Source: SZUA-430 sp044220975 (GTDB lineage Bacteria; Pseudomonadota; Alphaproteobacteria; Micropepsales; Micropepsaceae). Taken from it: 64,000 nt of DNA. Position 1 is the stretch's first letter. Each line of letters opens with the position of its first letter. The notes under the pieces are model-generated. The model was not told the origin of the DNA and made no database searches. It was given only the letters and a program-made list of their open reading frames with translations. Made by a program: the position numbers and the translations under genes. Of the stretch, positions 46,839 to 56,333 are shown piece after piece. Location: assembly GCA_044220975.1 (NCBI GenBank), contig JBGAPZ010000013.1, positions 26,157-90,156 on the forward strand. The letters are read 5' to 3'.

Positions 46839-47188
46839 TTGGTCCTCACTTTCGGTCGGCTTTTTGACGTTGGTGCTATTGGCTTGCGGCCGCGAACCTT
46901 GCTCCAATATTCCTCCGCGACGTCGGCATCGATTTCGACGGGTATGGAACTTGGGTAAAGCCTATCGCGGCCATCTTTGTGCGGCCCCGATATCCAATAG
47001 CTGTCGCCGGATTCGACTTCGAAGTAATTGGATTTGAAGCCTGAGCCCTTCTTACTTTGGAACCGTTTTCCTTTGTAGTAGAGCATTTTTCCAGAGTTAG
47101 AGAACGTGACGCGGCCGATCCACGCCGGGCCGGTTAGTCCCTCGGACTTGTCTTCAATGTACATGATGCGCGTTTTGACAACGCTCAC
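46835..47188 (-). CDS. Small conserved protein of unknown function
   Basis: A 117-residue protein with MYIEDKSEGLTGPAWIGRVT, then KMLYYKGKRFQSKKGSGFKS, NYFEVESGDSYWISGPHKDG and RDRLYPSSIPVEIDADVAEE. This matches a widespread bacterial family sometimes mislabelled as deoxyxylulose-phosphate synthase; its real function is unknown. GTG 47188 overlaps the gabD stop (GTGA); the family often starts at the ATG at 47164. GC is lower here (about 42% at 47041-47100 by count). It sits between gabD and gst with four-base overlaps on both sides. Confidence 0.82.
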   Translation of the reverse strand: MSVVKTRIMYIEDKSEGLTGPAWIGRVTFSNSGKMLYYKGKRFQSKKGSGFKSNYFEVESGDSYWISGPHKDGRDRLYPSSIPVEIDADVAEEYWSKVRGRKPIAPTSKSRPKVRTK

Positions 47189-48645
47189 GTTCCAATGCCT
47201 CCCATCGCCAGATATTTCACTTCGAGGAAATCCTCGATGCCGTATTTCGAGCCTTCGCGGCCGATGCCGCTTTCTTTCATGCCGCCGAACGGGGCCACTT
47301 CCGTTGAGATGATGCCTTCGTTGATGCCGACGATGCCGTATTCGAGCGCCTCTGCGACGCGCCAGACGCGGCCCAGGTCGCGTGCGTAGAAGTATGCGGC
47401 GAGGCCGTATTCGGTGTCGTTGGCGAGGCGGATTGCGTCGGCTTCGGATTTGAAGCGGAACAGCGTTGCGACGGGGCCGAAGATTTCTTCCTGGGCGATC
47501 GCCATTTGCGTGTTCACTTCGGTCAAGACCGTCGGCTCGAAGAACGTGTGGCCGAGCGCGTGGCGCTTGCCGCCAGTCGTGATCTTCGCGCCTTTCGAGG
47601 TTGCGTCTTTGATCAGCCGCTCGACCTTTTCGACAGCTTCCATGTTGATCAGCGGGCCTTGCATGACGGCGTCGCCTAAACCGTCGCCGACTTTGAGAGC
47701 GGCTGTCGCGGCGGAGAGCTTTTGCGCGAATGCATCGTAGACCTTGTCCTGCACGAACAAGCGGTTCGCGCAGACGCAGGTTTGGCCCATGTTCCGGAAC
47801 TTCGAAAGCATGGCGCCCGCGACTGCGGCGTCGATGTCCGCATCATCAAAGACGATGAAGGGTGCGTTGCCGCCAAGCTCGAGCGAGACCTTTTTCACGG
47901 TCGAGGCGCATTGGCGCATCAGAAGCTTCCCTATCTCGGTCGAACCTGTGAACGAGAATTTGCGCACGATTGCGTTGCCCGTCATCTCCTGGCCGACGCG
48001 CGACGAATGCTTCGTCGTCACGATGTTGAAGATGCCCTTCGGGATTCCCGCTCGCTCCGCCAACACGGCGAGCGCGATGGCGGACAGCGGCGTTTCCGCT
48101 GGTGGTTTGATCACGATGGGGCAGCCGGCGGCGAGTGCGGGGCCGCATTTGCGCGTGATCATCGCGTTCGGGAAGTTCCACGGTGTGATCGCGGCGACGA
48201 CGCCGATCGGCTGTTTCAAGACGATGATGCGGCGGCCGGCTTGGGTTTGCGGGATGACATCGCCGTAGATGCGCTTGCCTTCCTCGGCGAACCATTCGAT
48301 GAACGAGGCGCCATAGGCGACTTCACCGCGCGACTCGGCCAGCGGTTTGCCCTGCTCCGACGTCATGATGACGGCGAGGTCTTCCTGGTTCGCCATCATC
48401 AGGTCGAACCATTTGCGCAAGATCTGCGCGCGTTCCTTCGCGGTCTTTGCGGCCCATGCGGGCCATGCTGCGTCTGCCGCTTCGATCGCGCGACGCGTTT
48501 CGCCTTCCGTCATGTCGGGCAGGCGCGCAAGTACGACGCCGTCCGCTGGGTTCGTCACTGCGAACGTTTCACCTGAATCAGCGCTCGCCCATTCGCCGTT
48601 GATGTAGGCCTTATCGCGTAGAAGTTGCGGATCTTTCAGGCGCAT
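47185..48645 (-). CDS. gabD: Succinate-semialdehyde dehydrogenase
   Basis: A 486-residue aldehyde dehydrogenase. It opens DKAYINGEWASADSGETFAV, with the SSADH-type ITPWNFPNAMITRKCGPALA, the NAD(P) loop FTGSTEIGKLLMRQCAST, catalytic Glu in LELGGNAPFIVFD, catalytic Cys in GQTCVCANRLFVQD, and EEIFGPVATLFRFK near the end. It oxidises succinic semialdehyde to succinate, completing GABA use with GabT. ATG 48645 gives the usual family length. The NADP form is suggested by similarity, not proven. First gene of the operon. Confidence 0.95.
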   Translation of the reverse strand: MRLKDPQLLRDKAYINGEWASADSGETFAVTNPADGVVLARLPDMTEGETRRAIEAADAAWPAWAAKTAKERAQILRKWFDLMMANQEDLAVIMTSEQGKPLAESRGEVAYGASFIEWFAEEGKRIYGDVIPQTQAGRRIIVLKQPIGVVAAITPWNFPNAMITRKCGPALAAGCPIVIKPPAETPLSAIALAVLAERAGIPKGIFNIVTTKHSSRVGQEMTGNAIVRKFSFTGSTEIGKLLMRQCASTVKKVSLELGGNAPFIVFDDADIDAAVAGAMLSKFRNMGQTCVCANRLFVQDKVYDAFAQKLSAATAALKVGDGLGDAVMQGPLINMEAVEKVERLIKDATSKGAKITTGGKRHALGHTFFEPTVLTEVNTQMAIAQEEIFGPVATLFRFKSEADAIRLANDTEYGLAAYFYARDLGRVWRVAEALEYGIVGINEGIISTEVAPFGGMKESGIGREGSKYGIEDFLEVKYLAMGGIGT

Positions 48646-48763
48646 TGGCGGTTCTCCCGAGGGCATTCGTGAACGGTCTTTTAGACCCTTCCACCTGTCT
48701 TGCGGAAGGTGGGGGCGGCGTGCAAGTTGCGCGCTCTTTTCCGGCACTTTCTAGGATCAGTTT

Positions 48764-51001
48764 ATGCGCCTCTTGGGCATTGTGGTCATGAGTTCATTGC
48801 TCACCATCGTTTCGGCCTGCGCAACGATCGACGGTATGAATCCGTTCGGTTCGTCGAAGACAGGCGTCACGGCCGCAACCGCGACGTCGACGACGCCCGG
48901 CCTCGCGATCGACCGCAAGACCGGATACCCGCCCTACGCCATGATGAAGGGAACCGTCCTCATCGCGCCGCACGGCGGCAAGCGCACCGACTACTATTTC
49001 TGGCTGAACGAGAAGAACACCGAGAACGTCGTCCGGTACCTCGAAGAGGAAAACAAATACGCGGCCGAGGTGTTACAGCCGACCGCCGATCTGCAGAAGA
49101 CGCTGCGCGATGAGATTCGCGCGCGGGCCGGGGCAGTGCAGGGAACGCCGCCGTTCAAGGACGGCGGTTATTGGTACTATGAGCGCTATGCGGCGGGAGC
49201 GGACTACCCGGTAATCGCACGGCGCAAGGGTTCTATGGAGGCGCCGGAGGAAATTCTGCTCGACGGGCAACTCGAAGGGCCACGCCGGCAGCAGTTCAAG
49301 GTCAACAATTATGGTGCTTCGCCGGATGGGAACATCTTCGCCTATGCCGTCGACTACGCGGGCGACCGTTGGCACAACATCATTCTGCGCGACATGCGGA
49401 CCGGCACGACGCTGGCGGATAAGATCGAATACGCGGCCTCGGATTTTGCGTTCGCAAGCGACAACAAGACGTTTTTCTACCTGAAGCTCCAGGCGGGAAC
49501 GGCGCGCGCCTACAAGCTGATGCGCCATGTCGTCGGTACGGACGCAAAGACCGACAAAGCTGTCTTTGAGGAGAAGGATCAGCAGTTCGAGGTGGGGCTG
49601 AAGGCTTCTAAGGGCGGGCGCGTGCTGCTCTTGACCAGCGATCAGACGAACACTTCCGAAGTGCGGATGCTCGACGCCACGAAGCCCGAAGGAACGTGGG
49701 CGGTGATCAAGCCGCGCGCCAAGGGCGTTCGCTACTACGCGGAAGAGACCGGCGGCACGCTCTACATCCGCACAAATCTGCAAGCGCCGGATTTTCGCAT
49801 CGTCAAAGCCGCGTTGGCGACGCCGTCGCAATGGAGCGAAGTCGTTCCTGTGCAGCCGGGTGTCTTCATCGAAGCGTTCGATGTCGTTGCCGGCTCGATC
49901 GCGCTCGACGAGTATGCGAAGGGCGGGCCGCGCATACGCCTTGTCGATCTGAAGACGGGGAACGAGAAATACGTGCCCGGGGATGCACCGGCCGGCCACA
50001 TCGCCTTCGCCGATACGTTCAACTTCCCGGCGCTTCGCAACGTCGACGACAAGGCGACGAGCTTACGCTACGCGTTCTCGTCGCCCGTGAATCCGGACAC
50101 GATCTACGACTACGACATCGCGACCGGCACGAAGAAGATCGTGCAGAAGCTTTCCGTACCCGGGTTCAATCCGGCAGCCTATGCGATCGAACGCGTCATG
50201 GCGCCGGCGAGCGACGGCAAGCAAATTCCGATCACGATTGCGTACCGGCGCGACAAGTTCGAGCGCGGCCGAAATCCTGTGTTGGTTTACGGCTACGGTT
50301 CCTACGGCTCCAGCAACGAGCCGGTGTTCAAGGCGCGTTGGCCGAGCATGATCGATCGCGGCTTTGTGGTTGCTTATGCGCATGTGCGCGGCGGGCATGA
50401 ATTCGGCGAGGCCTGGTATCAGGACGGGAAACTGCGCAACAAGAAGAACACGTTCACGGACTTCATCGCGGCGACCGAATATCTGGGCGAGGAAGTGGGC
50501 GATCGGAAGCGGATGTTCGCAATGGGACGTAGCGCCGGCGGGCTTTTGATGGGCGCAATCGCGAACATGCGGCCGGAGCTCTACAAGGGCATCGTGGCCG
50601 GCGTGCCGTTCGTCGACGTGGTGACGACCATGCTGGATGAATCCATTCCGCTGACAACGTTCGAGTACGAGGAATGGGGCAATCCGGCGGAGCCTGGCGA
50701 CTATCAATACATGCTCAGCTATTCGCCGTACGATCAGGTGGACAAGCGCGCCTATCCCGCCATGCTGGTGCTGGCCGGCTACAATGACAGCCAAGTCGGT
50801 TATTTCGAACCGGCGAAGTGGGTCGCGAAATTGCGGCGTATGAAGACGGATCAGAACCCATTGCTCTTCCGGACAAACATGACCGCGGGACACTCCGGCG
50901 ATTCAGGGCGCTATGGCCGCGTCGAAGAAGACGCGCTGATCGGTGCGTTCCTACTCGATCAAGCGGGGATGAACCCCGGAAATAAGACGGCGAGTAAGTA
51001 A
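48764..51001 (+). CDS. Oligopeptidase B-like S9 peptidase, predicted lipoprotein
   Basis: A 745-residue protein. The N-terminus has a lipobox (LLTIVSAC, Cys19), suggesting outer membrane or periplasmic anchoring. A beta-propeller region (about 90-450) precedes the catalytic alpha/beta domain. The triad is Ser590 in GRSAGGLLMG, Asp675 in GYNDSQVGYFEP and His710 in AGHSGDSGR. This is the oligopeptidase-B (PtrB) branch of prolyl oligopeptidases, cutting short peptides after basic residues; the lipid anchor differs from the cytosolic E. coli enzyme. It is divergent from gabD. Confidence 0.93.
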   Translation: MRLLGIVVMSSLLTIVSACATIDGMNPFGSSKTGVTAATATSTTPGLAIDRKTGYPPYAMMKGTVLIAPHGGKRTDYYFWLNEKNTENVVRYLEEENKYAAEVLQPTADLQKTLRDEIRARAGAVQGTPPFKDGGYWYYERYAAGADYPVIARRKGSMEAPEEILLDGQLEGPRRQQFKVNNYGASPDGNIFAYAVDYAGDRWHNIILRDMRTGTTLADKIEYAASDFAFASDNKTFFYLKLQAGTARAYKLMRHVVGTDAKTDKAVFEEKDQQFEVGLKASKGGRVLLLTSDQTNTSEVRMLDATKPEGTWAVIKPRAKGVRYYAEETGGTLYIRTNLQAPDFRIVKAALATPSQWSEVVPVQPGVFIEAFDVVAGSIALDEYAKGGPRIRLVDLKTGNEKYVPGDAPAGHIAFADTFNFPALRNVDDKATSLRYAFSSPVNPDTIYDYDIATGTKKIVQKLSVPGFNPAAYAIERVMAPASDGKQIPITIAYRRDKFERGRNPVLVYGYGSYGSSNEPVFKARWPSMIDRGFVVAYAHVRGGHEFGEAWYQDGKLRNKKNTFTDFIAATEYLGEEVGDRKRMFAMGRSAGGLLMGAIANMRPELYKGIVAGVPFVDVVTTMLDESIPLTTFEYEEWGNPAEPGDYQYMLSYSPYDQVDKRAYPAMLVLAGYNDSQVGYFEPAKWVAKLRRMKTDQNPLLFRTNMTAGHSGDSGRYGRVEEDALIGAFLLDQAGMNPGNKTASK

Positions 51002-51008
51002 GCAGTCT

Positions 51009-52019
51009 CTATTTAGGCTGGGGCGGGCCTCTTAGCGCTGAGGCCAGATGTTCCAACACTTTCGGCCAGCCGTCTGTACGGGCGGCGTTGTTGCCGTCGT
51101 CAGTGCCGCCGAGGCTGTCGAGTTTGTCGTAGTTCGGGTTCGTTTTTTCGACAGGTAGGCCCATGACGGCGTGGCCCGCGTTGTCGTAGCTGAGGATCGT
51201 GACGATCGGGCCTGCCTTCGCTTCGGCGCGGGCCTTGACCCGATCGGCCATCGGGCATGACGGCCAGAGCGTGTCGGCCTTTCCGCAAATCAGGAGAATG
51301 GCTGCCTTGCTCTGCTCGATCGGGATGATTGCGTTTTCGTGTTGAGCAAGCGCTTCAAGGCCGGCGAGGTAGACGTCCGCGATCGGCCCGCCAAACTTTT
51401 TCGGTTGGCCATAGGGGAGAAACGGGATCGCTTTGCCGGCGAGGCTCCACGATCCATTCGGCGGATTGACGATCATGTTGACGATGTTGAAGTCGATGCC
51501 CTGCCAGGCGACGTTGGACGGCATGCCGGCAACGATCGCGCGTAGCTCAGGATGGCGCGTTGCGACGATGAGCGCGGCCTCTGCTCCCTTAGAGCCACCG
51601 ACGATTGCGATGCGCTCTGCGTCGACTTCGCCTTGTGCCTTCAGCCAATCGATTGCGCGATCGAAAGTTTCGAGGGCCACCAGTTCGAGTTTCTTCGGCT
51701 GGCCGGGTGCAGCGAAGTACGACGCGTGCAGGACGGCATAGCCTTCGGCTTGCAACGCTTTCGCCATGCGTCCTGCGCCGAGTCCTAAGCCGCCTTCGGA
51801 GCCGCCGAGCAACACGATACCCGCATGTTTTCCGTCGCCACGCGGCGAATAGTAGTTGGCGACGAGGCCGTTGTCGGTGATGCGACGGCCTTCGGGTGCA
51901 GGGTCGGCGACCGTGACTTCGGGGGCGAACGGGTTCAAGGCCCAGATCGCACCGACGCCGGCGATGGCGAGGATCACGATGACGAGCAGCGTGATGAAGA
52001 GAAACCGGATGATGCGCAT
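51009..52019 (-). CDS. Membrane-anchored BAAT-type acyl hydrolase
   Basis: A 336-residue protein with one N-terminal helix (FITLLVIVILAIAGVGAIWA), then an alpha/beta hydrolase of the BAAT C-terminal type: HAGIVLLGGSEGGLGLGAG, nucleophile region IAIVGGSKGAEAALIVATRH, LLICGKADTLWPSCPMADR and His in YDNAGHAVMG. Such domains cleave acyl-CoA thioesters or similar esters; here the anchor would place it on the periplasmic face. It converges with the oligopeptidase gene, eight bases away, and follows the MAPEG gene on the same strand. Confidence 0.87.
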   Translation of the reverse strand: MRIIRFLFITLLVIVILAIAGVGAIWALNPFAPEVTVADPAPEGRRITDNGLVANYYSPRGDGKHAGIVLLGGSEGGLGLGAGRMAKALQAEGYAVLHASYFAAPGQPKKLELVALETFDRAIDWLKAQGEVDAERIAIVGGSKGAEAALIVATRHPELRAIVAGMPSNVAWQGIDFNIVNMIVNPPNGSWSLAGKAIPFLPYGQPKKFGGPIADVYLAGLEALAQHENAIIPIEQSKAAILLICGKADTLWPSCPMADRVKARAEAKAGPIVTILSYDNAGHAVMGLPVEKTNPNYDKLDSLGGTDDGNNAARTDGWPKVLEHLASALRGPPQPK

Positions 52020-52030
52020 GTGAGCGACCC

Positions 52031-52525
52031 CTAGGTTGACGTTGCAGGGATGACGACCACGGTTGGTTCAACAAAGATGGCGGCCAACGTCAAAAGCAGC
52101 CCGACGAGCGAGATCAACCACACGAGCGTGCGCACGACGGGGACGCCGAAAGCGTAAAGCGGGACGTAGACGATGCGGGCGGCGAGGTAGACTTGCGTTC
52201 CGACCACAGTTATCCAACTGAAGCGATCCGTCGCGTGCGCTGTCAGAACGGCGACGGCGAAGAACGGAAACGTTTCCATGAAATTGCGGAAGGCGCGATC
52301 GAGGCGCCCGGCGACGGCGCCGACGGGCGGCGGCTCCTTGTCGCGCGCGCCGACATTCCAGGCGAGACCGCGTTGCGAGTTGCCCGTGCGAGCCGCGATA
52401 AGGAGTTGCAACAGGCCCAACACGACGGCGAAGCCCAGCATCGTGAACTCGACGGACAGGCCGGCAAGGGAGAAGTTGGGCAAGAAACTGCTTAGTGTGT
52501 CGAGCCAACCGTTGATCGCATCCAT
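52031..52525 (-). CDS. MAPEG family membrane protein
   Basis: A 164-residue protein from ATG 52525 (GAGGGGG upstream) with four helices. The MAPEG pattern includes LLIAARTGNSQRGLAWNVGA, the Asn/Arg-bearing GRLDRAFRNFMETFPFFAVA and YLAARIVYVPLYAFG. MAPEG proteins are trimeric membrane enzymes of glutathione and eicosanoid-type reactions; bacterial members usually have unknown substrates. It precedes the BAAT-type hydrolase gene by 11 bases, so the two are probably co-transcribed. Confidence 0.9.
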   Translation of the reverse strand: MDAINGWLDTLSSFLPNFSLAGLSVEFTMLGFAVVLGLLQLLIAARTGNSQRGLAWNVGARDKEPPPVGAVAGRLDRAFRNFMETFPFFAVAVLTAHATDRFSWITVVGTQVYLAARIVYVPLYAFGVPVVRTLVWLISLVGLLLTLAAIFVEPTVVVIPATST

Positions 52526-52653
52526 CACCGCATCCCCCTCAAAGACTAGATGTGTCACCGTGTTATGCCCGTACGGCCGCGGTCAAGAGCGCGCATCGCC
52601 GCCCGGCGGGTACACGGGCATTAAGTGTCCGTGCTGCCGCACGGATCGCGCAG

Positions 52654-53745
52654 TCACCGCACTTTTGTCGCGAGCGGTCGCGCGTGCTGCAGTAGGGCGG
52701 CGAGCGTGCGGCCCGGTTCTTCGATCATGGGCAGATGCGCCGAATTCTCGAACCACACGGCAATCTTTTTCGGCGCCTGCACGCGTTGCAGCCACGCGTC
52801 CGCGATCGTTGCAGGCACCATGTTGTCGTGACGGCCTAGGAAGAAGATCAGCGGCACGTCAACGCGCTTGAGCTTCATGAATGTGAGATCGGAGAGGCGC
52901 GGGATCAACGTCTGCACCGTGAACGCGCTTCCATCGCCCCAAGCTTTGCGGTCCGCAGGCGTATATTCGGGCGAAAGACGCGTGGCGTCGAAGTAGAAAT
53001 CGGCGTTCGGGCGGTTGGCCGCGAGAGCGCCGTATTGGATCGCCCATTTGCGCCAAGCGTCCGCCTTTTCGATCGTGAGCGGGGCGTCACCCGGATAGGG
53101 TTTCAGAGCTTCGAGCTCGCGCACGGCTTCGCCGTTGCCGACGTTGCGCGCGTGGTCGAGTGTCCAGGCGAAGCCGACGCGCTCGTTCTCGCGCCAGTCG
53201 ATCAGCTGACCCATGCCGATATAGGCGTAGAGTAAGTCGGGCCGCTTCGCCGCGACCGAAAGGCCGACCGCGGAGCCCCAGCTGTGGCCCAGCAGGAAGA
53301 CGCGGTCCTTGCCATATTTGCTGCGGAGTTGATCGATCAATTCGATCGTATCGTCGCGGTAGCGATCCAGGGTCAGCGTGGGTGCGATCGCGGCTGGGTC
53401 GTTCAGCGGGTATGATCGTCCCGCCCCTCGCTGGTCCCATTGGACGACCGTGAAGAAGTCTTCCCAGCCGCGCTGGAACGTCCAGGCCATCGGCATTTCG
53501 ACCGAACCCGGGCCGCCGTGAACGTAGATGAGGATCGGGTTCGCGCGGTCGACGCCGCGCACGTTCACGACCTGGCGGGTGCCGCCGACTGTCAATTCGA
53601 ACGTCTCTTGCACGCCCTTTGGAGCGACGATGCGGTTGATGTCTGCGATGACGGCGCGGCCGGGGGCATAGGGATCGTCGTCGGCGTGGGCTGCGAGGGT
53701 TGCAACGAATAGGGCCGCCAGGGCCGTCAATATGGCGCGAAGCAT
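52654..53745 (-). CDS. Secreted proline-iminopeptidase-like alpha/beta hydrolase
   Basis: A 363-residue protein with a signal peptide (LRAILTALAALFVATLAAHA). The S33 pattern is ILIYVHGGPGSVEMPMAWTF with FFTVVQWDQRGAGRSYP, Ser in FLLGHSWGSAVGLSVAA, acid in FFLGRHDNMVPA, and His in ENSAHLPMIEEP. This is the prolyl aminopeptidase family, here exported to the periplasm. ATG 53745 begins just after a 71-base gap from radC. Longer in-frame extension into radC lacks support. Confidence 0.92.
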   Translation of the reverse strand: MLRAILTALAALFVATLAAHADDDPYAPGRAVIADINRIVAPKGVQETFELTVGGTRQVVNVRGVDRANPILIYVHGGPGSVEMPMAWTFQRGWEDFFTVVQWDQRGAGRSYPLNDPAAIAPTLTLDRYRDDTIELIDQLRSKYGKDRVFLLGHSWGSAVGLSVAAKRPDLLYAYIGMGQLIDWRENERVGFAWTLDHARNVGNGEAVRELEALKPYPGDAPLTIEKADAWRKWAIQYGALAANRPNADFYFDATRLSPEYTPADRKAWGDGSAFTVQTLIPRLSDLTFMKLKRVDVPLIFFLGRHDNMVPATIADAWLQRVQAPKKIAVWFENSAHLPMIEEPGRTLAALLQHARPLATKVR

Positions 53746-53816
53746 GCGATCACCTACCAACTGGAGCCTTGGCTGATAGCAGTGCGAAAGCTCATGCGGC
53801 AAGGAAAGTCGCGACG

Positions 53817-54542
53817 CTACATTAGGCCGAGTTGCTTCAAGCTCGCATGGCCTTGGCGGCCGACGATCAGATGATCGTGAACGGTGATGTCGAGCATCTT
53901 GGCGGCCTCGACGATTTGCTTCGTCATTTCGACGTCGCTCGAGGACGGCGTCGGGTCGCCGCTTGGGTGGTTGTGAACGAGGATGATGGCGCTGGCGCCG
54001 AGTTCGAGGGCGCGCTTGACCACTTCGCGCGGGTAGACCGGCGTGTGGTCGACGGTGCCGCGGTTTTGGACTTCGTCGCGCAGGAGCTTGTTCTTGCGGT
54101 CGAGGAATAGGATGCGAAATTGCTCGGTCTGTTCGCGTGCCATCTGCGCCATGCAGTAGTCGATCAACGCGCGCCAAGACGAGAGTGTGGTGTCGGTCTT
54201 GCGTGCCTTCTCGCGCAGGAGCCGGCTGGCGGCGGCACGGACGATTTTGAGTTGGTCGACGACGACATCGCCCACGCCGTCGATTTTCTTCAGCCGCTCG
54301 CGTGGCGCAGAGAGAAGTTCTCCCAGATCGCCATCGAAGGCATCGAGCATGCGCTTGGCCAGCGGTTTCGTGTCGATGCGCGGAATCGCGAACAACATAA
54401 GCTCGAGGAGTTCATAGTCCGGCAGTGCGTCTTCGCCGCCTTCGCGGAAGCGCTCCCGCAGGCGATCGCGGTGGCCCAGATAATGCGGCACCTCGGCAGG
54501 CGCTGCATCCGACATTCCGTTTTTGGGTTTGGCTGGTGGCAT
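53817..54542 (-). CDS. radC: RadC family protein (JAB/MPN domain)
   Basis: A 241-residue protein. It begins with HhH-like helices (RLKKIDGVGDVVVDQLKIVR), then the MPN domain with FRILFLDRKNKLLRDEVQNR and the JAMM-type metal motif HNHPSGDPTPSSSD. RadC is a conserved protein whose DNA-repair role is disputed; a metallopeptidase-like or nuclease activity is possible. ATG 54542 or ATG 54515 could start it. It has the full motif set and sits near map in a housekeeping context, not in a mobile element. Confidence 0.95.
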   Translation of the reverse strand: MPPAKPKNGMSDAAPAEVPHYLGHRDRLRERFREGGEDALPDYELLELMLFAIPRIDTKPLAKRMLDAFDGDLGELLSAPRERLKKIDGVGDVVVDQLKIVRAAASRLLREKARKTDTTLSSWRALIDYCMAQMAREQTEQFRILFLDRKNKLLRDEVQNRGTVDHTPVYPREVVKRALELGASAIILVHNHPSGDPTPSSSDVEMTKQIVEAAKMLDITVHDHLIVGRQGHASLKQLGLM

Positions 54543-54612
54543 CGTTCCGCCTTCGGAACGGTTTAGAGCGGGGGAATGCGGCAAGGATTTGGCGGGGCCG
54601 AGCCTATTTCGC

Positions 54613-55437
54613 TCAAGCGTAGGGCGGTTTGTGCCGGCCGGCGGGGGATGCCGTGAAGATTTCCACACCGGTCGCGGTGACGCCGACTGTGTGTTCGAAC
54701 TGGGCGGAGAGCGAGCGGTCTTTGGTGACTGCGGTCCAGCCGTCGTTCTTCAGCTTCACGCCGAATTTGCCGGCGTTGATCATCGGCTCGACCGTGAAGA
54801 TCATACCTTCCTTAAAGGCTATGCCTTTGCCGGCTTGGCCGTAATGGAGAATGTTCGGCGCGTCGTGGAACACTTTGCCAACGCCGTGGCCGCAGAAGTC
54901 GCGCACGACGGAATAGGAATGGGCTTCGGCGAAGGCCTGGATCGCGTGACCGATGTCGCCGGTGGTCGCGCCGGGTTTGATCGTTTCGATCCCGCGCATC
55001 ATCGCTTCGTAAGTCACGTCGACGAGTCGGCGGGCTTTCAGCACTGGGTCGCCGGCGAGATACATGCGGCTCGTGTCGCCGTGCCAGCCGTCGACGATGG
55101 ACGTAACATCGATATTGAGGATGTCGCCGTCTTTGAGTTCGCGGTCGCCGGGGATACCGTGGCAGACAACTTCGTTCAGCGAGATGCAGCTTGAATGGCG
55201 GTAGCCGCGGTAGAAGATTGTGGCTGGAATGGAGCCGGCCGCGAGGACGAAATCGTGGATCAGGTCGTCGAGTTCCCCGGTGGTGACACCGGGCTTCACG
55301 TGGTCGGCAATCATATCCAGGCAGGCGGCGGAGAGTTGGCCCGCCTTGCGCATGCCCGCGAAGCCGTCGGGGCCGTGCAGTTTGATTGCGCCGGTCGCGC
55401 GGTTGTCGTTCAAGGCTGTTGCGGTTACGTAGGTCAT
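54613..55437 (-). CDS. map: Methionine aminopeptidase, type I
   Basis: A 274-residue type I MetAP: GFAGMRKAGQLSAACLDMIA, the metal ligands in LNIDVTSIVDGWHGDTSRMY, His in RDFCGHGVGKVFHDAPNI, Glu in FTVEPMINAG and the final Glu in SAQFEHTVGVTATG. It removes N-terminal Met cotranslationally. ATG 55437 gives the usual length, with a slightly long N-terminal extension (residues 1-25). Divergent from the CinA-N-type gene over 65 bases. Confidence 0.97.
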   Translation of the reverse strand: MTYVTATALNDNRATGAIKLHGPDGFAGMRKAGQLSAACLDMIADHVKPGVTTGELDDLIHDFVLAAGSIPATIFYRGYRHSSCISLNEVVCHGIPGDRELKDGDILNIDVTSIVDGWHGDTSRMYLAGDPVLKARRLVDVTYEAMMRGIETIKPGATTGDIGHAIQAFAEAHSYSVVRDFCGHGVGKVFHDAPNILHYGQAGKGIAFKEGMIFTVEPMINAGKFGVKLKNDGWTAVTKDRSLSAQFEHTVGVTATGVEIFTASPAGRHKPPYA

Positions 55438-55502
55438 CGAAGTGCCTGTTACACGGCCATGATATAGGACGCCAGAGGAAGTTGGCAGGTGGGCAGTTAA
55501 CA

Positions 55503-56258
55503 ATGGACGCACGCAGGCGCGGGGCCGCGATTTTGGTGATCGGGGACGAGATCCTGTCCGGCCGGACGCAGGATACGAACACCGGCTATATCGCGCGCTG
55601 GCTAGCCCAGCTTGGCATTCCGGTCGGCGAGGCGCGGGTGGTGCCGGATATCGAGGCCGAAATCGTCACTGCCGTCCGGCACTTGAGCGGACGGTTCGAT
55701 TACGTCTTTTCGACCGGCGGGATTGGGCCTACGCACGACGACATCACGGCCGACTGCATGGCCAAGGCCTTCGAGACCGGGATCGACTTTCATCCGACTG
55801 TCTTTGCCGCGATGGCCGCGCGCTATGCGGCGATGAATATCGGGACGTTCAACGAGGCGCGTCAGCGCATGGCGCGCATTCCCTACGGCGCCAGTTTGAT
55901 CGCCAATTCGTTGTCAGGGGCCCCCGGGTTTCAACTCGCGAATGTGTTTGTGATGGCTGGCATCCCCGCCGTCATGCAAGCGATGCTGGAGGACGTGCGG
56001 GGGCGTCTCGTCGCCGGCAAGGCGCTTGGTTCGGTGACGGTGAGTGCGCATCTCGGTGAGGGGACGATCGCTGCCGGATTGGCTGCGCTGCAAAAGCAGT
56101 TTCCCGACATTCCGCTCGGCAGCTATCCATTCAACAAAGAGGGGCGCTTCGGGACCAGTTTGGTTGCGCGCGGGAGCGATCTCGAACGGTTGGCGAAGGT
56201 GAAAGAGGCGTTGGCTTCTCTCATACGTGGTGCGGGTGGCGAACCGCTTGCCGAATAG
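55503..56258 (+). CDS. CinA N-terminal-type (molybdopterin-binding fold) protein
   Basis: A 251-residue protein: AILVIGDEILSGRTQDTNTG, then FSTGGIGPTHDDITADCMAK, RMARIPYGASLIANSLSGAP and GFQLANVFVMAGIPAVMQAM. This is COG1058, the MoaB/CinA-N domain without the CinA C-terminal nicotinamide-nucleotide amidase. Related domains bind molybdopterin or hydrolyse ADP-ribose; this stand-alone form is common in alphaproteobacteria and its role is unclear. Divergent from map; the tRNA-Leu gene lies 76 bases downstream on the other strand. Confidence 0.92.
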   Translation: MDARRRGAAILVIGDEILSGRTQDTNTGYIARWLAQLGIPVGEARVVPDIEAEIVTAVRHLSGRFDYVFSTGGIGPTHDDITADCMAKAFETGIDFHPTVFAAMAARYAAMNIGTFNEARQRMARIPYGASLIANSLSGAPGFQLANVFVMAGIPAVMQAMLEDVRGRLVAGKALGSVTVSAHLGEGTIAAGLAALQKQFPDIPLGSYPFNKEGRFGTSLVARGSDLERLAKVKEALASLIRGAGGEPLAE

Positions 56259-56333
56259 TTCAGTCTCACTCGCTCGCCAAATCGCCTTCGTGGCGCCTGA
56301 CGCCAAATGGCATCAATCCCCGAATGCGAATAG

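Noticed and set aside
53817..54542. RadC as part of a defence or mobile island
   Set aside because: It lies between periplasmic peptidase and map genes with no plasmid, phage or antirestriction genes; the context is ordinary chromosome.
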